This document shows, piece after piece, positions 9,301 through 18,583 of a DNA stretch of 64,000 nucleotides. The notes beneath the pieces are model-generated. The model was given only the letters and a program-made list of their open reading frames with translations. It did not search any database and was not told the origin of the DNA. Made by a program: the position numbers and the translations under genes. Numbering within the stretch: position 1 is the first letter of the stretch; each line of letters opens with the position of its first letter. The DNA comes from Roseiarcus sp963820095 (GTDB taxonomy: Bacteria; Pseudomonadota; Alphaproteobacteria; Rhizobiales; Beijerinckiaceae): positions 186,001-250,000 of the forward strand of contig CAWFZA010000028.1 in NCBI GenBank assembly GCA_963820095.1, written 5' to 3'.

Positions 9301-12300
9301 ATCAGCGCGAGCGGCGAACAGGCGGTCGAAGCCATCCGTTTCCACGGCGATTCGGTCGCCGATCGACTTGGCCAGGCTTCCGTTGCGGCGCGCAGCGCCG
9401 CCGGCGAGTATGCGGACGATGTCGTCGCCCGCGTCAGCGCAAGCGGCCAACAGACTGTCGCGGCCATCCGCGTCCAAGGCGGCTCTGTCGTCGAGGAACT
9501 CGGCGCCGCAGCCGATGCAGTCACTCGCGACTTCAGCGTTCGTTCGAATTCATTGATCGAGCGGCTGCAAAGCGGGGGCGAACGGCTTTCCGAAACGATC
9601 GTCGTACACGGCGATAACCTTGTCGGACGCCTCAACGACGCCGCGGACCGCCTGCACGACACCGTCGTGGTGCGTGGGCAGGTCCTTGAAGACAGACTTA
9701 CCGGGTCGAGCGAACGGCTGAGCGCGCTCATCAGGGATCGTGCGGAAGATGCAGCCGCGATCCTTGACGCCGCGGCTGGGCGGTGGGGCGAGCAGTTCGA
9801 GGCTCGCGAGAGCCAGTTGCGCGGCGCGGTCAACAACCAGAACGACGCGCTTGAGACCCTGTTCGACGAATCGACGCGTCGTCTCGTCGGCGCGATCTCA
9901 GCCGAGGGCGCCCTCGCCCAGGCGCAGATCGAGGCCTCGGCAGCGCAATCCATGGCGACCCTGAATTCTAAATCGGCGCAGATCAACGAGCGCTTGGCGG
10001 CGCTCGCCATCGACGCCGCAGCCGCAGCGGCGAACGGAGCAGGGAACGTGCACGAAGCGCTGGGCGAGCGGATCGCGGCCTTTGACGATATCGTCAACCG
10101 GCGCGCCGTCAGCCTCGTGGAGGCCGTGTCGCAACAAACCGAGCGCATGCGCGAATACCTGCAAGCGCTGGATGGTCTTGTCGGCGAAAGCGGGCATAGC
10201 GTGATCGACCGCCTCGGGTCCCATTCCGACGAGCTCAACGCTCGCATCTCGGGACATCTCGATGCGATCGACATGATGATGCGGGCCCGGCGCGAAGAGC
10301 TCGACAAGCGCTTCGTCGATCACAGGGAACAGCTGGCGACCAGGTCCGCGGAGGGGTTAGAGCAATTTGAGATCGCTTCCGCGGCACATCACAACGCGGT
10401 GGATCTGGCCTTGGCGTCGCACTCGCGCCGCCTCGAGACTTCGCTCGGAGACGGACTTGCGCGGTTCGAAGGCGCGCTCGACGGGCGCGGCGGCGAAATT
10501 CTCGGCCGCATTGGCGATCGGTCCGCGGCTCTCGCGGCCGATCTTGCCGCGAAGCTTGCCGCCATCGAGGAAACTCTCGTCAACCGCGGCGGCGCGATCG
10601 ACGAGAAGCTCGGCCAGCGCAACGAAGAGGCGGCGGCGCTGTTCGATCGCCGCCTGCAGGCCGTCGATGAACGCGCTGGGGCAAAGCTTCACGAAGTGTC
10701 GTCGACGCTCGACAGCCTTCTCACCCGGATCGAAGACGCGCTGGCGCAGCGCGGCCGGGCGCTGTCCGAGACCCTCGCCCGCACCACTCTCGAAACCGCC
10801 AAGGCGCTCGGCGACGGCGGGCGCGAGATCACGCAAGGCATGAGCGCCAAGTCGGCTGAGATCGGCGAGGCGCTGCAAAGGCGGGCGGAGGAATTGACGC
10901 AAACGCTGTCGGCGGTCGCACGAGACATCAATGCGACCTTGACCGGCCGCGTCGAAGACGTATCGCGATCGCTCGGACTGAGCGTCGATCAATTCAAGGA
11001 GCAGGTCGTCACGCCGATGCAGGACCTGAGCCGGCGTCTCGACTCGAGCCGCGCCGAATTGGAAGACAAGGTGGGCGAGCAGGCTGAACGTGTCACGACG
11101 ATGCTCGACTTGCACAAGGCGTCGATCGGCGCCGCCTTCGACTCTCACAAAGTCGTCGTCGCCGACGCTACACAGCAGAGCGTGCAGATCTTTGACGCGC
11201 GTCTGGCCGCCCTGGCCGAGGCCGCGGACCAAAGCACGCGCGTCATCGATTTGCGGCTGACCGACATGGTGGAGGCGGCGAATCGCAATGCCGAGACCAT
11301 CGATGAACGCCTCGTCGGGCGCATTCAGGCGATGAGCGAAGTTTTGACAAGAGCGGCGTCGGAAGCCGAATCGATTTGGGCGGCGCGTGGAGCCAGTGTC
11401 GCCAATGCCCTCAGAGCCAAGGTCGACGACTTGCGCGAGGTCATCGAAGGCAAAGGCGGCGACCTGGTGGCCGCCCTCGGTGAGCGGGGGGATGATGTGT
11501 CGGCGAGGATCGCCGGAGTCGGCGAGCGCGCGATGCAATCGCTCGACCAGCAAATGACCGGTCTTGCGACTCTGCTGACACGGCGCACTGACGAGCTGAT
11601 CGCTGCCGTCAACGGCAGCGCGGCGGACCCGGTGCGCGCGTTGAGCGCACTGACGGGACAGTTGCGCTCCGAAGTCGCCGATTCCAGCGAAGCGCTGCGC
11701 AGCGTTGCGGCCGACGCCACCCACCGCTCGGCGGAGACGATTGAAGCCTTGCTGAAACGGCTGACCGAGCAGGTGGAAGCTTCCAGCGCCGCATTGCGCG
11801 AAGCCGTAACCCATAGCGCCGAGCGGTCGGTCGAGTCGCTCTCCGGCACGAGTGATCGGCTGCGCAGCGAACTGACGTCTGCGATCGACAACCTCGGTCA
11901 GACCAGCGCTGTCATTGACCAGGCGATCGGATCGGCCGGAGACCAACTCGTCGCCGTGCAAAGCGGGCTCACGGCAAGAGTTGAGGAATTCCAGCAGGCG
12001 CTCGGCGGCATCGCGTCCCAAGTCACAGCTCTGGGACGCCTGTCGGCCACCGCTCAGTCCGACGCAAGCACGCTCGCCGAGCAGCTCGCCCAGCATGCGG
12101 AAGCGCTCGGAGTTGTCGGGCGGGATCTTGCGCAACAGCAGCAGGGGCTCGATTTCGCCCTCGAGCGCCGCCGAAATAGCCTCGAGGCGCTCATCGGCGA
12201 CATCTCGGGCCGCAGCGAAGCCTTCGAGGCGACACTCGGGCGCTTCGCGACCAATGTCGAAGACAGTTTTGCCCGGTCGCAAGCTCGCGCCCAGGAGATC

Positions 12301-13392
12301 AGCGCCGCGCTGGCTTCCGCGACCAGGGGCGCGTCGATCGCCGTCGCGGGCCAGTTTGAAACCATTCGCGACACGGCGGCGAAAGAGCGCGAACGAACGG
12401 TTCAAGCGCTGCAGGCCACCCTGGAACAGACCAACACGCAACTGACCGGCGCGCTGGATCAGGCGGCTGACCGCTTTCGTCAGTCGGTTGCCGAAGTGAA
12501 GGACATGACGAGCCAGGTGCAGCGCGAGCTCGACCAGACTCGACAGGAACTGCGCCGCGGGGTGCTCGATCTACCGCAAGAAACGAGCGAAACGGCCGAC
12601 GCGATGCGGCGGGTCGTTTCTGATCAGATCCGGGCGCTGAAGGAGCTGGCCGCGTTGGTGTCGGAATCCGGCGGGACGTACGACGTCGTCGAACCAGACG
12701 CGGCAACCGCAGTCGCAGGCGCGCGTCTTGAGAAGCCGCCCCTGCGCGCCGTCGAAAGGACGCGCGAAGTCGAGGCCCCATCGCAGTCCGAAGCCTTCGC
12801 GCCCATCGCCGACGCGGTGGCCGCGCCCGCGGCTGAGGGCTCCATCTTAGGGCGACTCGCCGGATCGGAAGCGACCCCGCCGTTGTCGCGGCCGCAAGCG
12901 CAATCGTGGCCCGCGTCGCCCGGCGCAGCGCCGCGGCCGGCGCCGGCGACTTCGAACCCAGGCCCGGCAGCCGATCGCGGCCAGCCCGGATGGCTTTCGA
13001 ACCTGCTTGCGGCTGCCTCCCGCGACGAGCCCGAGGAGACCGGCTCCAAAGGGGCGGAAACACTCGAGGCGCTGAATCGGGAAATCACCAGTCTCATCGA
13101 CAACGCGGCTGCAGTGGAGATGTGGGATCGATGGCGCCGCGGCGACACCGGAGCTGTGTCACGCCGTCTCTACACCGAGGCAGGCCAGCAGGCTTTCGAT
13201 GAGCTTCGCCGCCGCTTCCGCGCCGACCCCCAGTTCCGGGAAACGACAACCCGCTACATGCAAGAGTTCGAGCGCCTGCTGACCAAGATCGGTCAGAACG
13301 ATCGCGACGGCGCCCAGTGGCGGGCCTATCTTTTGTCGAATACCGGCAAGGTCTACACGATCCTCGCGCACGCCTCGGGAAAGCTCGGCTAG
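6328..13392 (+). CDS. Giant Growth Pole Ring (GPR/RgsE-like) polar growth protein
   Basis: A 2354-residue protein, unbroken across 7 kb. A proline-rich cytoplasmic N-terminus (1-110) is followed by two membrane helices (about 114-136 and 154-175) and a very long Ala/Glu/Arg-rich helical region. That region includes about fifteen 44-residue repeats (near residues 433-1066) and then apolipoprotein-like amphipathic helices to about 2120. A low-complexity Pro/Ala linker leads to a conserved-looking C-terminal globular segment (ALNREITSLIDNAAAVEMWD to the end). Size, paired N-terminal membrane spans and apolipoprotein-like repeats match Agrobacterium GPR and Sinorhizobium RgsE, which form a ring at the growing pole and are needed for polar growth in Rhizobiales. 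Identification rests on architecture, not alignment. The start at ATG 6328 has GGAGTGAGG upstream. An Hpt protein is divergent. Confidence 0.8.
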   Translation: MAKQNPATDPVSAAMSAIESALNLTDDDEAVLADVSAFPPQLVPAKPTAATPVLKPSQPASDTPTLLRAGPPQPSAPENEPKPAIPASTPANDDRENVGAVLQAMNARPASRTPFIIALAVSLLWAAVCALYAYISVWSSASRRPLDMLLRPETPLFLLAALGPIIFMFAFAALSRRLRELRQSARAISQVAVRLAEPETMAGEHVATLSQAIRRELTSMGDGVERALARAAELETRVRSEVSTLERSYSDNERKIRLLIAEMADQRNSIVTSGSRVRDAITTAHASIAQDLVAAGGNLSEQLTETGQKLTASLGAASDEINGAMDRTGSATLERIVAEGARMSVSIEAVGESLADRLANTSQKAAGDILSRVGEVDNRLKAVGDSLLSRLGERGDNLIERIQTSQNSVVEAIDAHGDRVATRLADAAEFARSAVGAHADDVVGRISGSSSRAVDAIRAHGDSIADQLAEASQALSGAFGAHSDDVVGRINANSAEVLEAIRSHGNSVAARLADAAASASDAVTDHANTVVSRVSASSEEAAQTLSVHGDVIAARLSEAAETVNAHGVSVAAQLAGASAVMSSAVAAYADEVVGRVSASGAQTVEAIRVEGDSVADQLAQASAAARSAVGEYSNEVVSRATASGAQTVEAIRTESDRVIDQLNQASAATRSAVGEYADDVVARVSASGEEAVAAIRYHGESIAERLTHASAATRSAVDEYADDVVARVSASGDQAAAAIRVHGNSIADRLAETSAATRSAVDEYANDVVARVSASGDQAAAAIRVHGDSIADRLAETSASARSAVSEYADEVVTRVSESGEQAVAAIRYHGDSIAHQLSETSAAARSAAAEISDEIAARINASGEQAVAAIRSHGNSVADRLVQTSDATRSAVDEYTGDVVARISASGEHAVEAIRFHGDSIADQLAQTSEVTRSAVAEHSDEVVARINASGEQAAETIRFHGESIADQLARASEATRTAVAEHTDDVVARISASGEQAVEAIRFHGDSVADRLGQASVAARSAAGEYADDVVARVSASGQQTVAAIRVQGGSVVEELGAAADAVTRDFSVRSNSLIERLQSGGERLSETIVVHGDNLVGRLNDAADRLHDTVVVRGQVLEDRLTGSSERLSALIRDRAEDAAAILDAAAGRWGEQFEARESQLRGAVNNQNDALETLFDESTRRLVGAISAEGALAQAQIEASAAQSMATLNSKSAQINERLAALAIDAAAAAANGAGNVHEALGERIAAFDDIVNRRAVSLVEAVSQQTERMREYLQALDGLVGESGHSVIDRLGSHSDELNARISGHLDAIDMMMRARREELDKRFVDHREQLATRSAEGLEQFEIASAAHHNAVDLALASHSRRLETSLGDGLARFEGALDGRGGEILGRIGDRSAALAADLAAKLAAIEETLVNRGGAIDEKLGQRNEEAAALFDRRLQAVDERAGAKLHEVSSTLDSLLTRIEDALAQRGRALSETLARTTLETAKALGDGGREITQGMSAKSAEIGEALQRRAEELTQTLSAVARDINATLTGRVEDVSRSLGLSVDQFKEQVVTPMQDLSRRLDSSRAELEDKVGEQAERVTTMLDLHKASIGAAFDSHKVVVADATQQSVQIFDARLAALAEAADQSTRVIDLRLTDMVEAANRNAETIDERLVGRIQAMSEVLTRAASEAESIWAARGASVANALRAKVDDLREVIEGKGGDLVAALGERGDDVSARIAGVGERAMQSLDQQMTGLATLLTRRTDELIAAVNGSAADPVRALSALTGQLRSEVADSSEALRSVAADATHRSAETIEALLKRLTEQVEASSAALREAVTHSAERSVESLSGTSDRLRSELTSAIDNLGQTSAVIDQAIGSAGDQLVAVQSGLTARVEEFQQALGGIASQVTALGRLSATAQSDASTLAEQLAQHAEALGVVGRDLAQQQQGLDFALERRRNSLEALIGDISGRSEAFEATLGRFATNVEDSFARSQARAQEISAALASATRGASIAVAGQFETIRDTAAKERERTVQALQATLEQTNTQLTGALDQAADRFRQSVAEVKDMTSQVQRELDQTRQELRRGVLDLPQETSETADAMRRVVSDQIRALKELAALVSESGGTYDVVEPDAATAVAGARLEKPPLRAVERTREVEAPSQSEAFAPIADAVAAPAAEGSILGRLAGSEATPPLSRPQAQSWPASPGAAPRPAPATSNPGPAADRGQPGWLSNLLAAASRDEPEETGSKGAETLEALNREITSLIDNAAAVEMWDRWRRGDTGAVSRRLYTEAGQQAFDELRRRFRADPQFRETTTRYMQEFERLLTKIGQNDRDGAQWRAYLLSNTGKVYTILAHASGKLG
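7624..9525 (+). repeat. Tandem 132-bp (44-residue) coding repeats in the GPR-like gene
   Basis: About fourteen full copies and one shortened copy of a 44-codon unit lie head to tail, all in frame. The protein consensus begins SAVxEYADDVVARVSASGEQ and continues AVxAIRxHGDSIADxLAxxSAxxR. Two neighbouring units at about 8461-8724 are almost identical at the DNA level, which suggests recent duplication or gene conversion, while the outer units have drifted. The shortened unit lies near 7990-8075. Unit length fits a regular helical rod with four heptad-like turns per arm. Copy number may vary between strains, and assembly across the near-identical units should be treated with care. Confidence 0.85.
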
Positions 13393-13513
13393 ACCATACG
13401 CCTAGCGAAAGCCGACGGCCTGTCATGCCCGCGAAAGAAGGTATGCAGCAAGCCTTCCGCAGGTGATGCTGTGGCAGTCGTCGCGACGCTGCGAGGCGAA
13501 AGCGCCTCGTCTC

Positions 13514-15182
13514 TCATACCCCGCGATAGATGTCCCTGTACGTCTCCCGCAGCGCCGCCTTTTGCACCTTGCCCATGACGTTCCGCGGCAAAGACTCGAC
13601 AAGGAGGACCTGTTTGGGCGCTTTGAATTTCGCCAGGCGGAGGCCGAGCGCCGACAGGATCATCGATTCGTTCAACGTCGCGCCCGGTCGCACGACGACG
13701 GCCGCCGTCACGGCTTCGCCGAAATCGGCATGGGGCACGCCGAATACGGCGCTCTCGAGCACGCCCTCGATCGCGTCGATCTCGGTCTCGACCTCCTTCG
13801 GATAGACATTGAAGCCGCCAGAGATCACCAGGTCCTTGGCTCGTCCGACGATGTGGATGTAGCCCTCGTCGTCAACCTGGGCCAAGTCGCCGGTGATGAA
13901 GTAACCGTCAGCGCGAAACTCCTGCGCGGTCTTCTCCGGCATCCGCCAGTAGCCTGCGAACACGTTGGGGCCCTTGACCTCTATGATTCCGATCTCACCC
14001 TGCCGAATTGGGGCGCCGCTCTCAGCGTCAGCGATGCGGACGCTGACCTCGGGAAGCGCGAAACCCACCGTCCCCGGCCGCCGTTCGCCGTCATAGGGGT
14101 TGGAGGTGATCATGTTGGTCTCGGTCATGCCGTAGCGCTCGAGAATTGCGAAGCCGGTCCGCGCTCGCCAGGCGGCATGAGTCTCGGCGAGGAGCGGCGC
14201 AGAGCCCGAGACGAACAGGCGCATGTTCGCGCAGACCCTGCGGTCGAGGCCGGAATGGTCGAGCAGCCGCGTATAGAATGTCGGCACTCCCATCATCGCC
14301 GTCGCCTCCGGCAGCGCTGCGATCACCGCTTCCGGATCAAACCGGGGCATGAAGACCATGGTCGCCCCCGAGAGCAGCGCGACGTTGACCGCCACGAACA
14401 GCCCATGCGTATGAAAGACGGGTAGCGCGTGAATGAGTCTATCGGCGGAGGTAAAGCGCCAATAGTCGACCAGGGTCAGGGCGTTCGACGAAAGATTTTC
14501 GTGCGTGAGCATCGCCCCTTTCGAGCGACCGGTGGTGCCCGAGGTGTACAGAATCGCGGCCAGATCGTCGCTCGCCCGAGGCGTCGTTTCGAAGTCGACC
14601 GGCGCGGCCGCGACTTCTCGCGGCGAACGTCCCGTCATTGTTGACGCCGAGGCTCTCGACCGAATGCAAGTTGAGCCTCTGGGCGAGCGCACGCATCGGC
14701 TCGAGTCGGTCGGGCCGGCAGAGGGTCAGCGCTGGTTCGGCGTCGCCAAGGAAATATTCGAGCTCGGCGAGCGTATAGGCAGTGTTCAGCGGCAGCAGCA
14801 CCGCGCCCGCGCGCAGGCAAGCAAGGGCGACAACGATCACGTCAGTTGACTTTTCGATCTGCGCGGCGACCCGATCGCCCGGCTTGACCCCGAGCGCGAC
14901 AAGCGCATTGGCGGCCCGCGCCGAGCGCTTGAACAACTCGCCGTAGGTTAGTTCGGCGGCGTCTCGGGTCTCCAGAGCAATCTTGTCCGGATGGGGCGCC
15001 CGCGCCGCCATGAGGTCAAACAAGATTCGCGGACTGATGTCCTGACACTTGGCCTCCGGATTGAAGGACGCGAGCCGGCGCGCGAGACGGCGGACACTTT
15101 GCATTATAAGCTGGCGAGCCGCGCGAATGCGAGAGGCGGAAGGGACCTCGCCCATCAGCCTGAGACCCGCCTCGTCGCCCAT
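13514..15182 (-). CDS. Malonyl-CoA synthetase-like acyl-CoA ligase (frame change inside)
   Basis: ANL-superfamily ligase activating a short carboxylic acid, probably malonate or methylmalonate, to its CoA thioester. The N-terminal part (ISPRILFDLMAARAPHPDKI through LRAGAVLLPLNTAYT) is in one frame from 15182. The rest, with the AMP motif LYTSGTTGRSKGAMLTHENL, the MatB-like ILERYGMTETNMITSNPYDG, YFITGDLAQVDDEGYIHIVG and the catalytic-lysine end LPRNVMGKVQKAAL, is in another. The frames join with a one-base change near 14618-14630. The SNPYDGERRPGTVGFALP stretch is the main reason for preferring a malonyl-CoA synthetase. The start at 15182 is uncertain: an internal Met (MQSVRRLARR) is possible. 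It follows xdhC by about 55 bases on the same strand, but no functional link is evident. Confidence 0.75.
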
Positions 15183-15238
15183 GAAGTCGAATCTTGATTT
15201 TCTCGCGCGCCGTCAAGCTGCATTGACGGTCGAGATGT

Positions 15239-16241
15239 TCAAGATATGGAAGCCCTCGATCCACTCCGCAGACTTGCGCTGGGCGCCTCGTCCTCCTCCC
15301 CCGCCAGGCGCTCACCGACGATCAGAAGCTGCGCGGCGGTCGAGGCGGCGATCACCGCCGGATCTTTGGATTCGAGGCCGGGAACACCAAGCGGGCAGAC
15401 AAGGCGGGCGAGCTGAACCTCCGTGAGGCCGGCCGCACGCATCTGACTCAAGAACCGCGCCCGTTTCGTCGCCGAGCCAATGAGACCGACGTAGCCGAAG
15501 CGCTCGACCCGCAACGCCTCGGCGACGATTTCGAGATCGAGCGCGTGCGAATGGGTCATCACGACGACGAGCGCGCCATCGGGCGCGCTCGCGAGTTCGG
15601 TCGACAGGCTCGGGCGCATGAATGAGCGTGACGTTCGCGGGCGCATGCGTGGGGAAAGCGTCACGCCTGGGGTCGATCCAGCGCACCGCGAAAGGCAGCG
15701 GCGCAAGCGCCAGCGCAAGCGCACGTCCGACATGGCCGGCGCCGAACAGATAGACGGCGCGCGCGAATACGCCGAGCGGTTCAGTCCAGCCGTCATTGGC
15801 AAGGCGCGCGAGCTTGCGCTCGCTCATGCTCAACTCGAGCGCACGCTGAATCCGTCCGTCCACCCCGAGCCGCGCGCTGACCGTCGCAGAGGCGCCGGTT
15901 TCGGCGATCGCCAGCGGCAAAAGATCGTCGAGATCGCGTCGGTCAAACGTTTCGACGCGCCATTCGACCCGCCCGCCACAGCATTGGCCGAGCTCGGGGC
16001 CGAGCGCGAGCGAACGGCGCTCCGCCGGCCCACGGCCTCTTCGAAGAGCTTCATTCGCCGCTTCGAGCGCCGCAAACTCCAGCGCCCCGCCGCCGATCGT
16101 GCCGTGAAAGCCACCCGATGGCCTCACCACCATACGCGCGCCCGCCTCGCGCGGGCTCGAACCCTGAACGCGCGCGAGCGTCACCAGCGCGGCTGAGCCC
16201 TCGGCCTCAATCGCTTCGATGAGCCGGCGGAAGACTCTCAT
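15239..16241 (-). CDS. xdhC: Xanthine dehydrogenase accessory protein XdhC (frame change inside)
   Basis: XdhC/CoxI-family chaperone that binds the molybdenum cofactor and helps insert its sulfurated form into XdhB. The N-terminal domain (MRVFRRLIEAIEAEGSAALV, SSPREAGARMVVRPSGGFHG) and the Rossmann-like start (AVYLFGAGHVGRALALALAP) are in one frame. The conserved end (VVMTHSHALDLEIVAEAL, FGYVGLIGSATKRARFL, VCPLGVPGLESKDPAVIA) is in another. Removing one base of the GG pair at 15599-15600 joins them. The ATG at 16239-16241 overlaps the xdhB stop (ATGA), which fixes the start and shows translational coupling. The upstream in-frame extension to 16349 is therefore not used. Confidence 0.85.
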
Positions 16242-18583
16242 GACGGCGGCCTCGAACCGCCCCTGTTGAGCGAAGCGACCGCGTTGAGGATCGATTCCGG
16301 CGTGCACGGCGGATCGAGCTTCGGGGCTGCCCTCTCGGGTTGGTCGCATGAACCGCGTCGAGAATCGCGGAATAGACCGAGATTCCGTGCATCAGCGGCG
16401 GCTCGCCGACCGCCTTGGATCGGTAGATGCTCGGCGTCGGATTGGGCCGTGTGTAAAGCTTGGTGTTGAAGATCGGAGGCGTGTCCGACGCGACCGGGAT
16501 CTTGTAGGTCGCCGGCGCATGCGTGAGCAGCCGTCCGTCGGCGCCGTATACCAGTTCCTCTGTCGTCAGCCAGCCCATGCCCTGAATGAAAGCGCCCTCA
16601 ACCTGGCCCATGTCGATCGCCGGATTGATCGACGCGCCGACATCATGCAGCAGATCGGCGCGCAGCACTTTCATCTCGCCGGTCAGCGTGTCGATTGCGA
16701 CCTCCGAACAAGCCGCGCCATAGGCGAAATAGAGGAACGGACGTCCCTTCGCCCTGAGACGATCCCAATGGATCTCCGGGGTCTTGTAATAGCCGGAATG
16801 CGACAACTGCACGCGCGCCAGCCGGCACGCTTTGGCGAGCTCGCCAAAGCTCATGGAGACGTTGCCGGCGAACACCCGCGCGTCACGAAACTCGACCGCC
16901 TCGGGCGCGACATTCCATGCGTCGGCGGCAAACGCCGTCATCCTTTCCCGGATCGCGCCGGCGGCGATTTTCGCCGCCATGCCGTTGAGATCGGTTCCGG
17001 ACGAAGCGGCGGTCGGCGAGGCGTTGGGAACCTTGGCGGTATTGGTCGCGGTTATGCGCACGAAGTGCAGCGGCACGCCGAACTCTTCGGCCACGATCTG
17101 CGCGACCTTGGTGAACAGGCCCTGCCCCATCTCGGTGCCGCCGTGATTGAGATGGATCGAGCCGTCGGAATAGACATGCACCAAGGCGGTCGCCTGATTG
17201 AGCGGGATCAGCGTGAACGAGATGCCGAACATCACCGGCGTCAGCGCGATGCCTCGCTTGATGATCGGACTGCCTGCATTGAAAGCCGCGATCCGCTTGC
17301 GGCGGGCTCGATAGTCGCTGGAAACCTCCAGCTCGTCGACGATCGCCCGCTGCGTCTCGTAGTCTTCGACGGTCTGATCGTAAGGTGTGCGATCGAAGCC
17401 TGCGCGCAAAAGGTTGGCCTTGCGCACGTCGAGCGGATCGAGACCGCGCTCGCGCGCGATTGCATCCATGACACGCTCGATGGCGATCATTCCCTGCGGG
17501 CCGCCAAAGCCGCGAAACGCCGTGTTGGAGACGGTGTTGGTCTTAAGGCGGCGAGTCAGGATCGAAACGTCAGGAAGCCAATAACCATTGCCGGCATGAA
17601 ACATCGCGCGGTCACACACGCCGGGCGACAGGTCGGCGGAACAGCCGCAACGCGCGTTCAGCGCCACCTCGTAGCCGGCGACGACGCCCTTGTCGTCGTA
17701 ACCCACTCGCCAATCGGCCCGGAAATCATGGCGCTTGCCGGTCAGCGCGAAGTCATCGTCGCGATCGAGGCGGATCTTGCATGGGCGCCCGGTCCGTCGC
17801 GCAGCGAGCGCGGCGATTGCGGCCCAGGCGCAAGCCTGGCTTTCCTTGCCGCCGAAGCCGCCGCCCATGCGGCGCGTCTCCACGGTGACGAACGCGTCGG
17901 GGATTCCGAGAATCCGGGCGACGATGTGCTGGGTCTCGGTCGGGTCCTGCGTCGAAGCGTGCACCGTCATGTCGTCGCCTTCGCCGGGGAAGGCGAACGA
18001 CGCCTGGCCTTCCAGGTAGAAATGCTCCTGGCCGCCGATCGCAAGCTCGCCCTCAAGTCGATGCGCGGCCTTGTCGATCGCCATCGCGGCGTCGCCGCGC
18101 CCGAAAGCGTAGTCGTCCTGAACCCGTGCGCCGCTCATGAGCGCATCGGCGATCGTGACCGCGGGCGTCCCGACCTCGATGTCGATCTTGGCGAGCCGCG
18201 CCGCCCTGCGCGCCTGGTCGCGCGTGCGCGCCACGACCGCGAACAAGCGCCTGACCATGGAAGATCACATCTTGCTCGACGAACAGGGGCTCGTCGGCGA
18301 ACACCGGGGCGACATCGTTCTTGCCCGGAATATCCGCCGCGGTCAGGACAGCCACGACGCCGGGGGCGCCGCGCACCGCCTCCAAGCCCAAGCCCTTCAA
18401 TTTACCAGCGGCCTTGTTGGCCATGCCGATCGCGATATGCAGCGTGCCAGCAGGCTCGCCGATGTCGTCGACATAAGTCGCCGCGCCCTGGACATGCAGG
18501 CGCGCGGAATCGTGCGGCAGCGGCTTGTGAACGACCGCCGTCACGGGCGCGTCGAGGAGGACGAAATCGTCATTCGGCGGCAT
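16238..18583 (-). CDS. xdhB: Xanthine dehydrogenase molybdenum-binding subunit XdhB (two frame changes)
   Basis: Large subunit of xanthine dehydrogenase, which oxidises hypoxanthine and xanthine to urate in purine breakdown and carries the molybdopterin site. Visible motifs are GQEHFYLEGQASFAFPGEGD, MGGGFGGKESQACAWAAIAA, NTAFRGFGGPQGMIAIERVM, HLNHGGTEMGQGLFTKVAQI and the active-site glutamate in RSKAVGEPPLMHGISV. The N-terminal 110 residues from ATG 18583 lie in a different frame, and removal of one base at the AA pair 18245-18246 restores QALFAVVARTRDQARR. Near 16330-16360 a second frame change leads to the proper C-terminus ESILNAVASLNRGGSRPPS, whose TGA overlaps the xdhC ATG. The start overlaps the end of xdhA by 14 bases. 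Confidence 0.88.

Noticed and set aside
7879..9477. Long minus-strand frame of 532 codons opposite the GPR repeats
   Set aside because: It is the antisense shadow of the repeat array; its own repeats simply mirror the coding ones and its composition is not protein-like.
10357..12441. Minus-strand frame of 694 codons opposite the GPR-like gene
   Set aside because: Antisense to a continuous coding region with clear GC3 bias on the plus strand; no family features.
13480..13512. Hairpin CGAGGC/GCCTCG after the GPR-like gene as a terminator
   Set aside because: No T run follows on either strand, so evidence for termination is too weak.
14439..16349. Phase variation or programmed frameshifting as the cause of the many frame breaks
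   Set aside because: Sites differ from gene to gene, sit in very short runs and hit essential housekeeping genes; sequence error explains all of them more simply.
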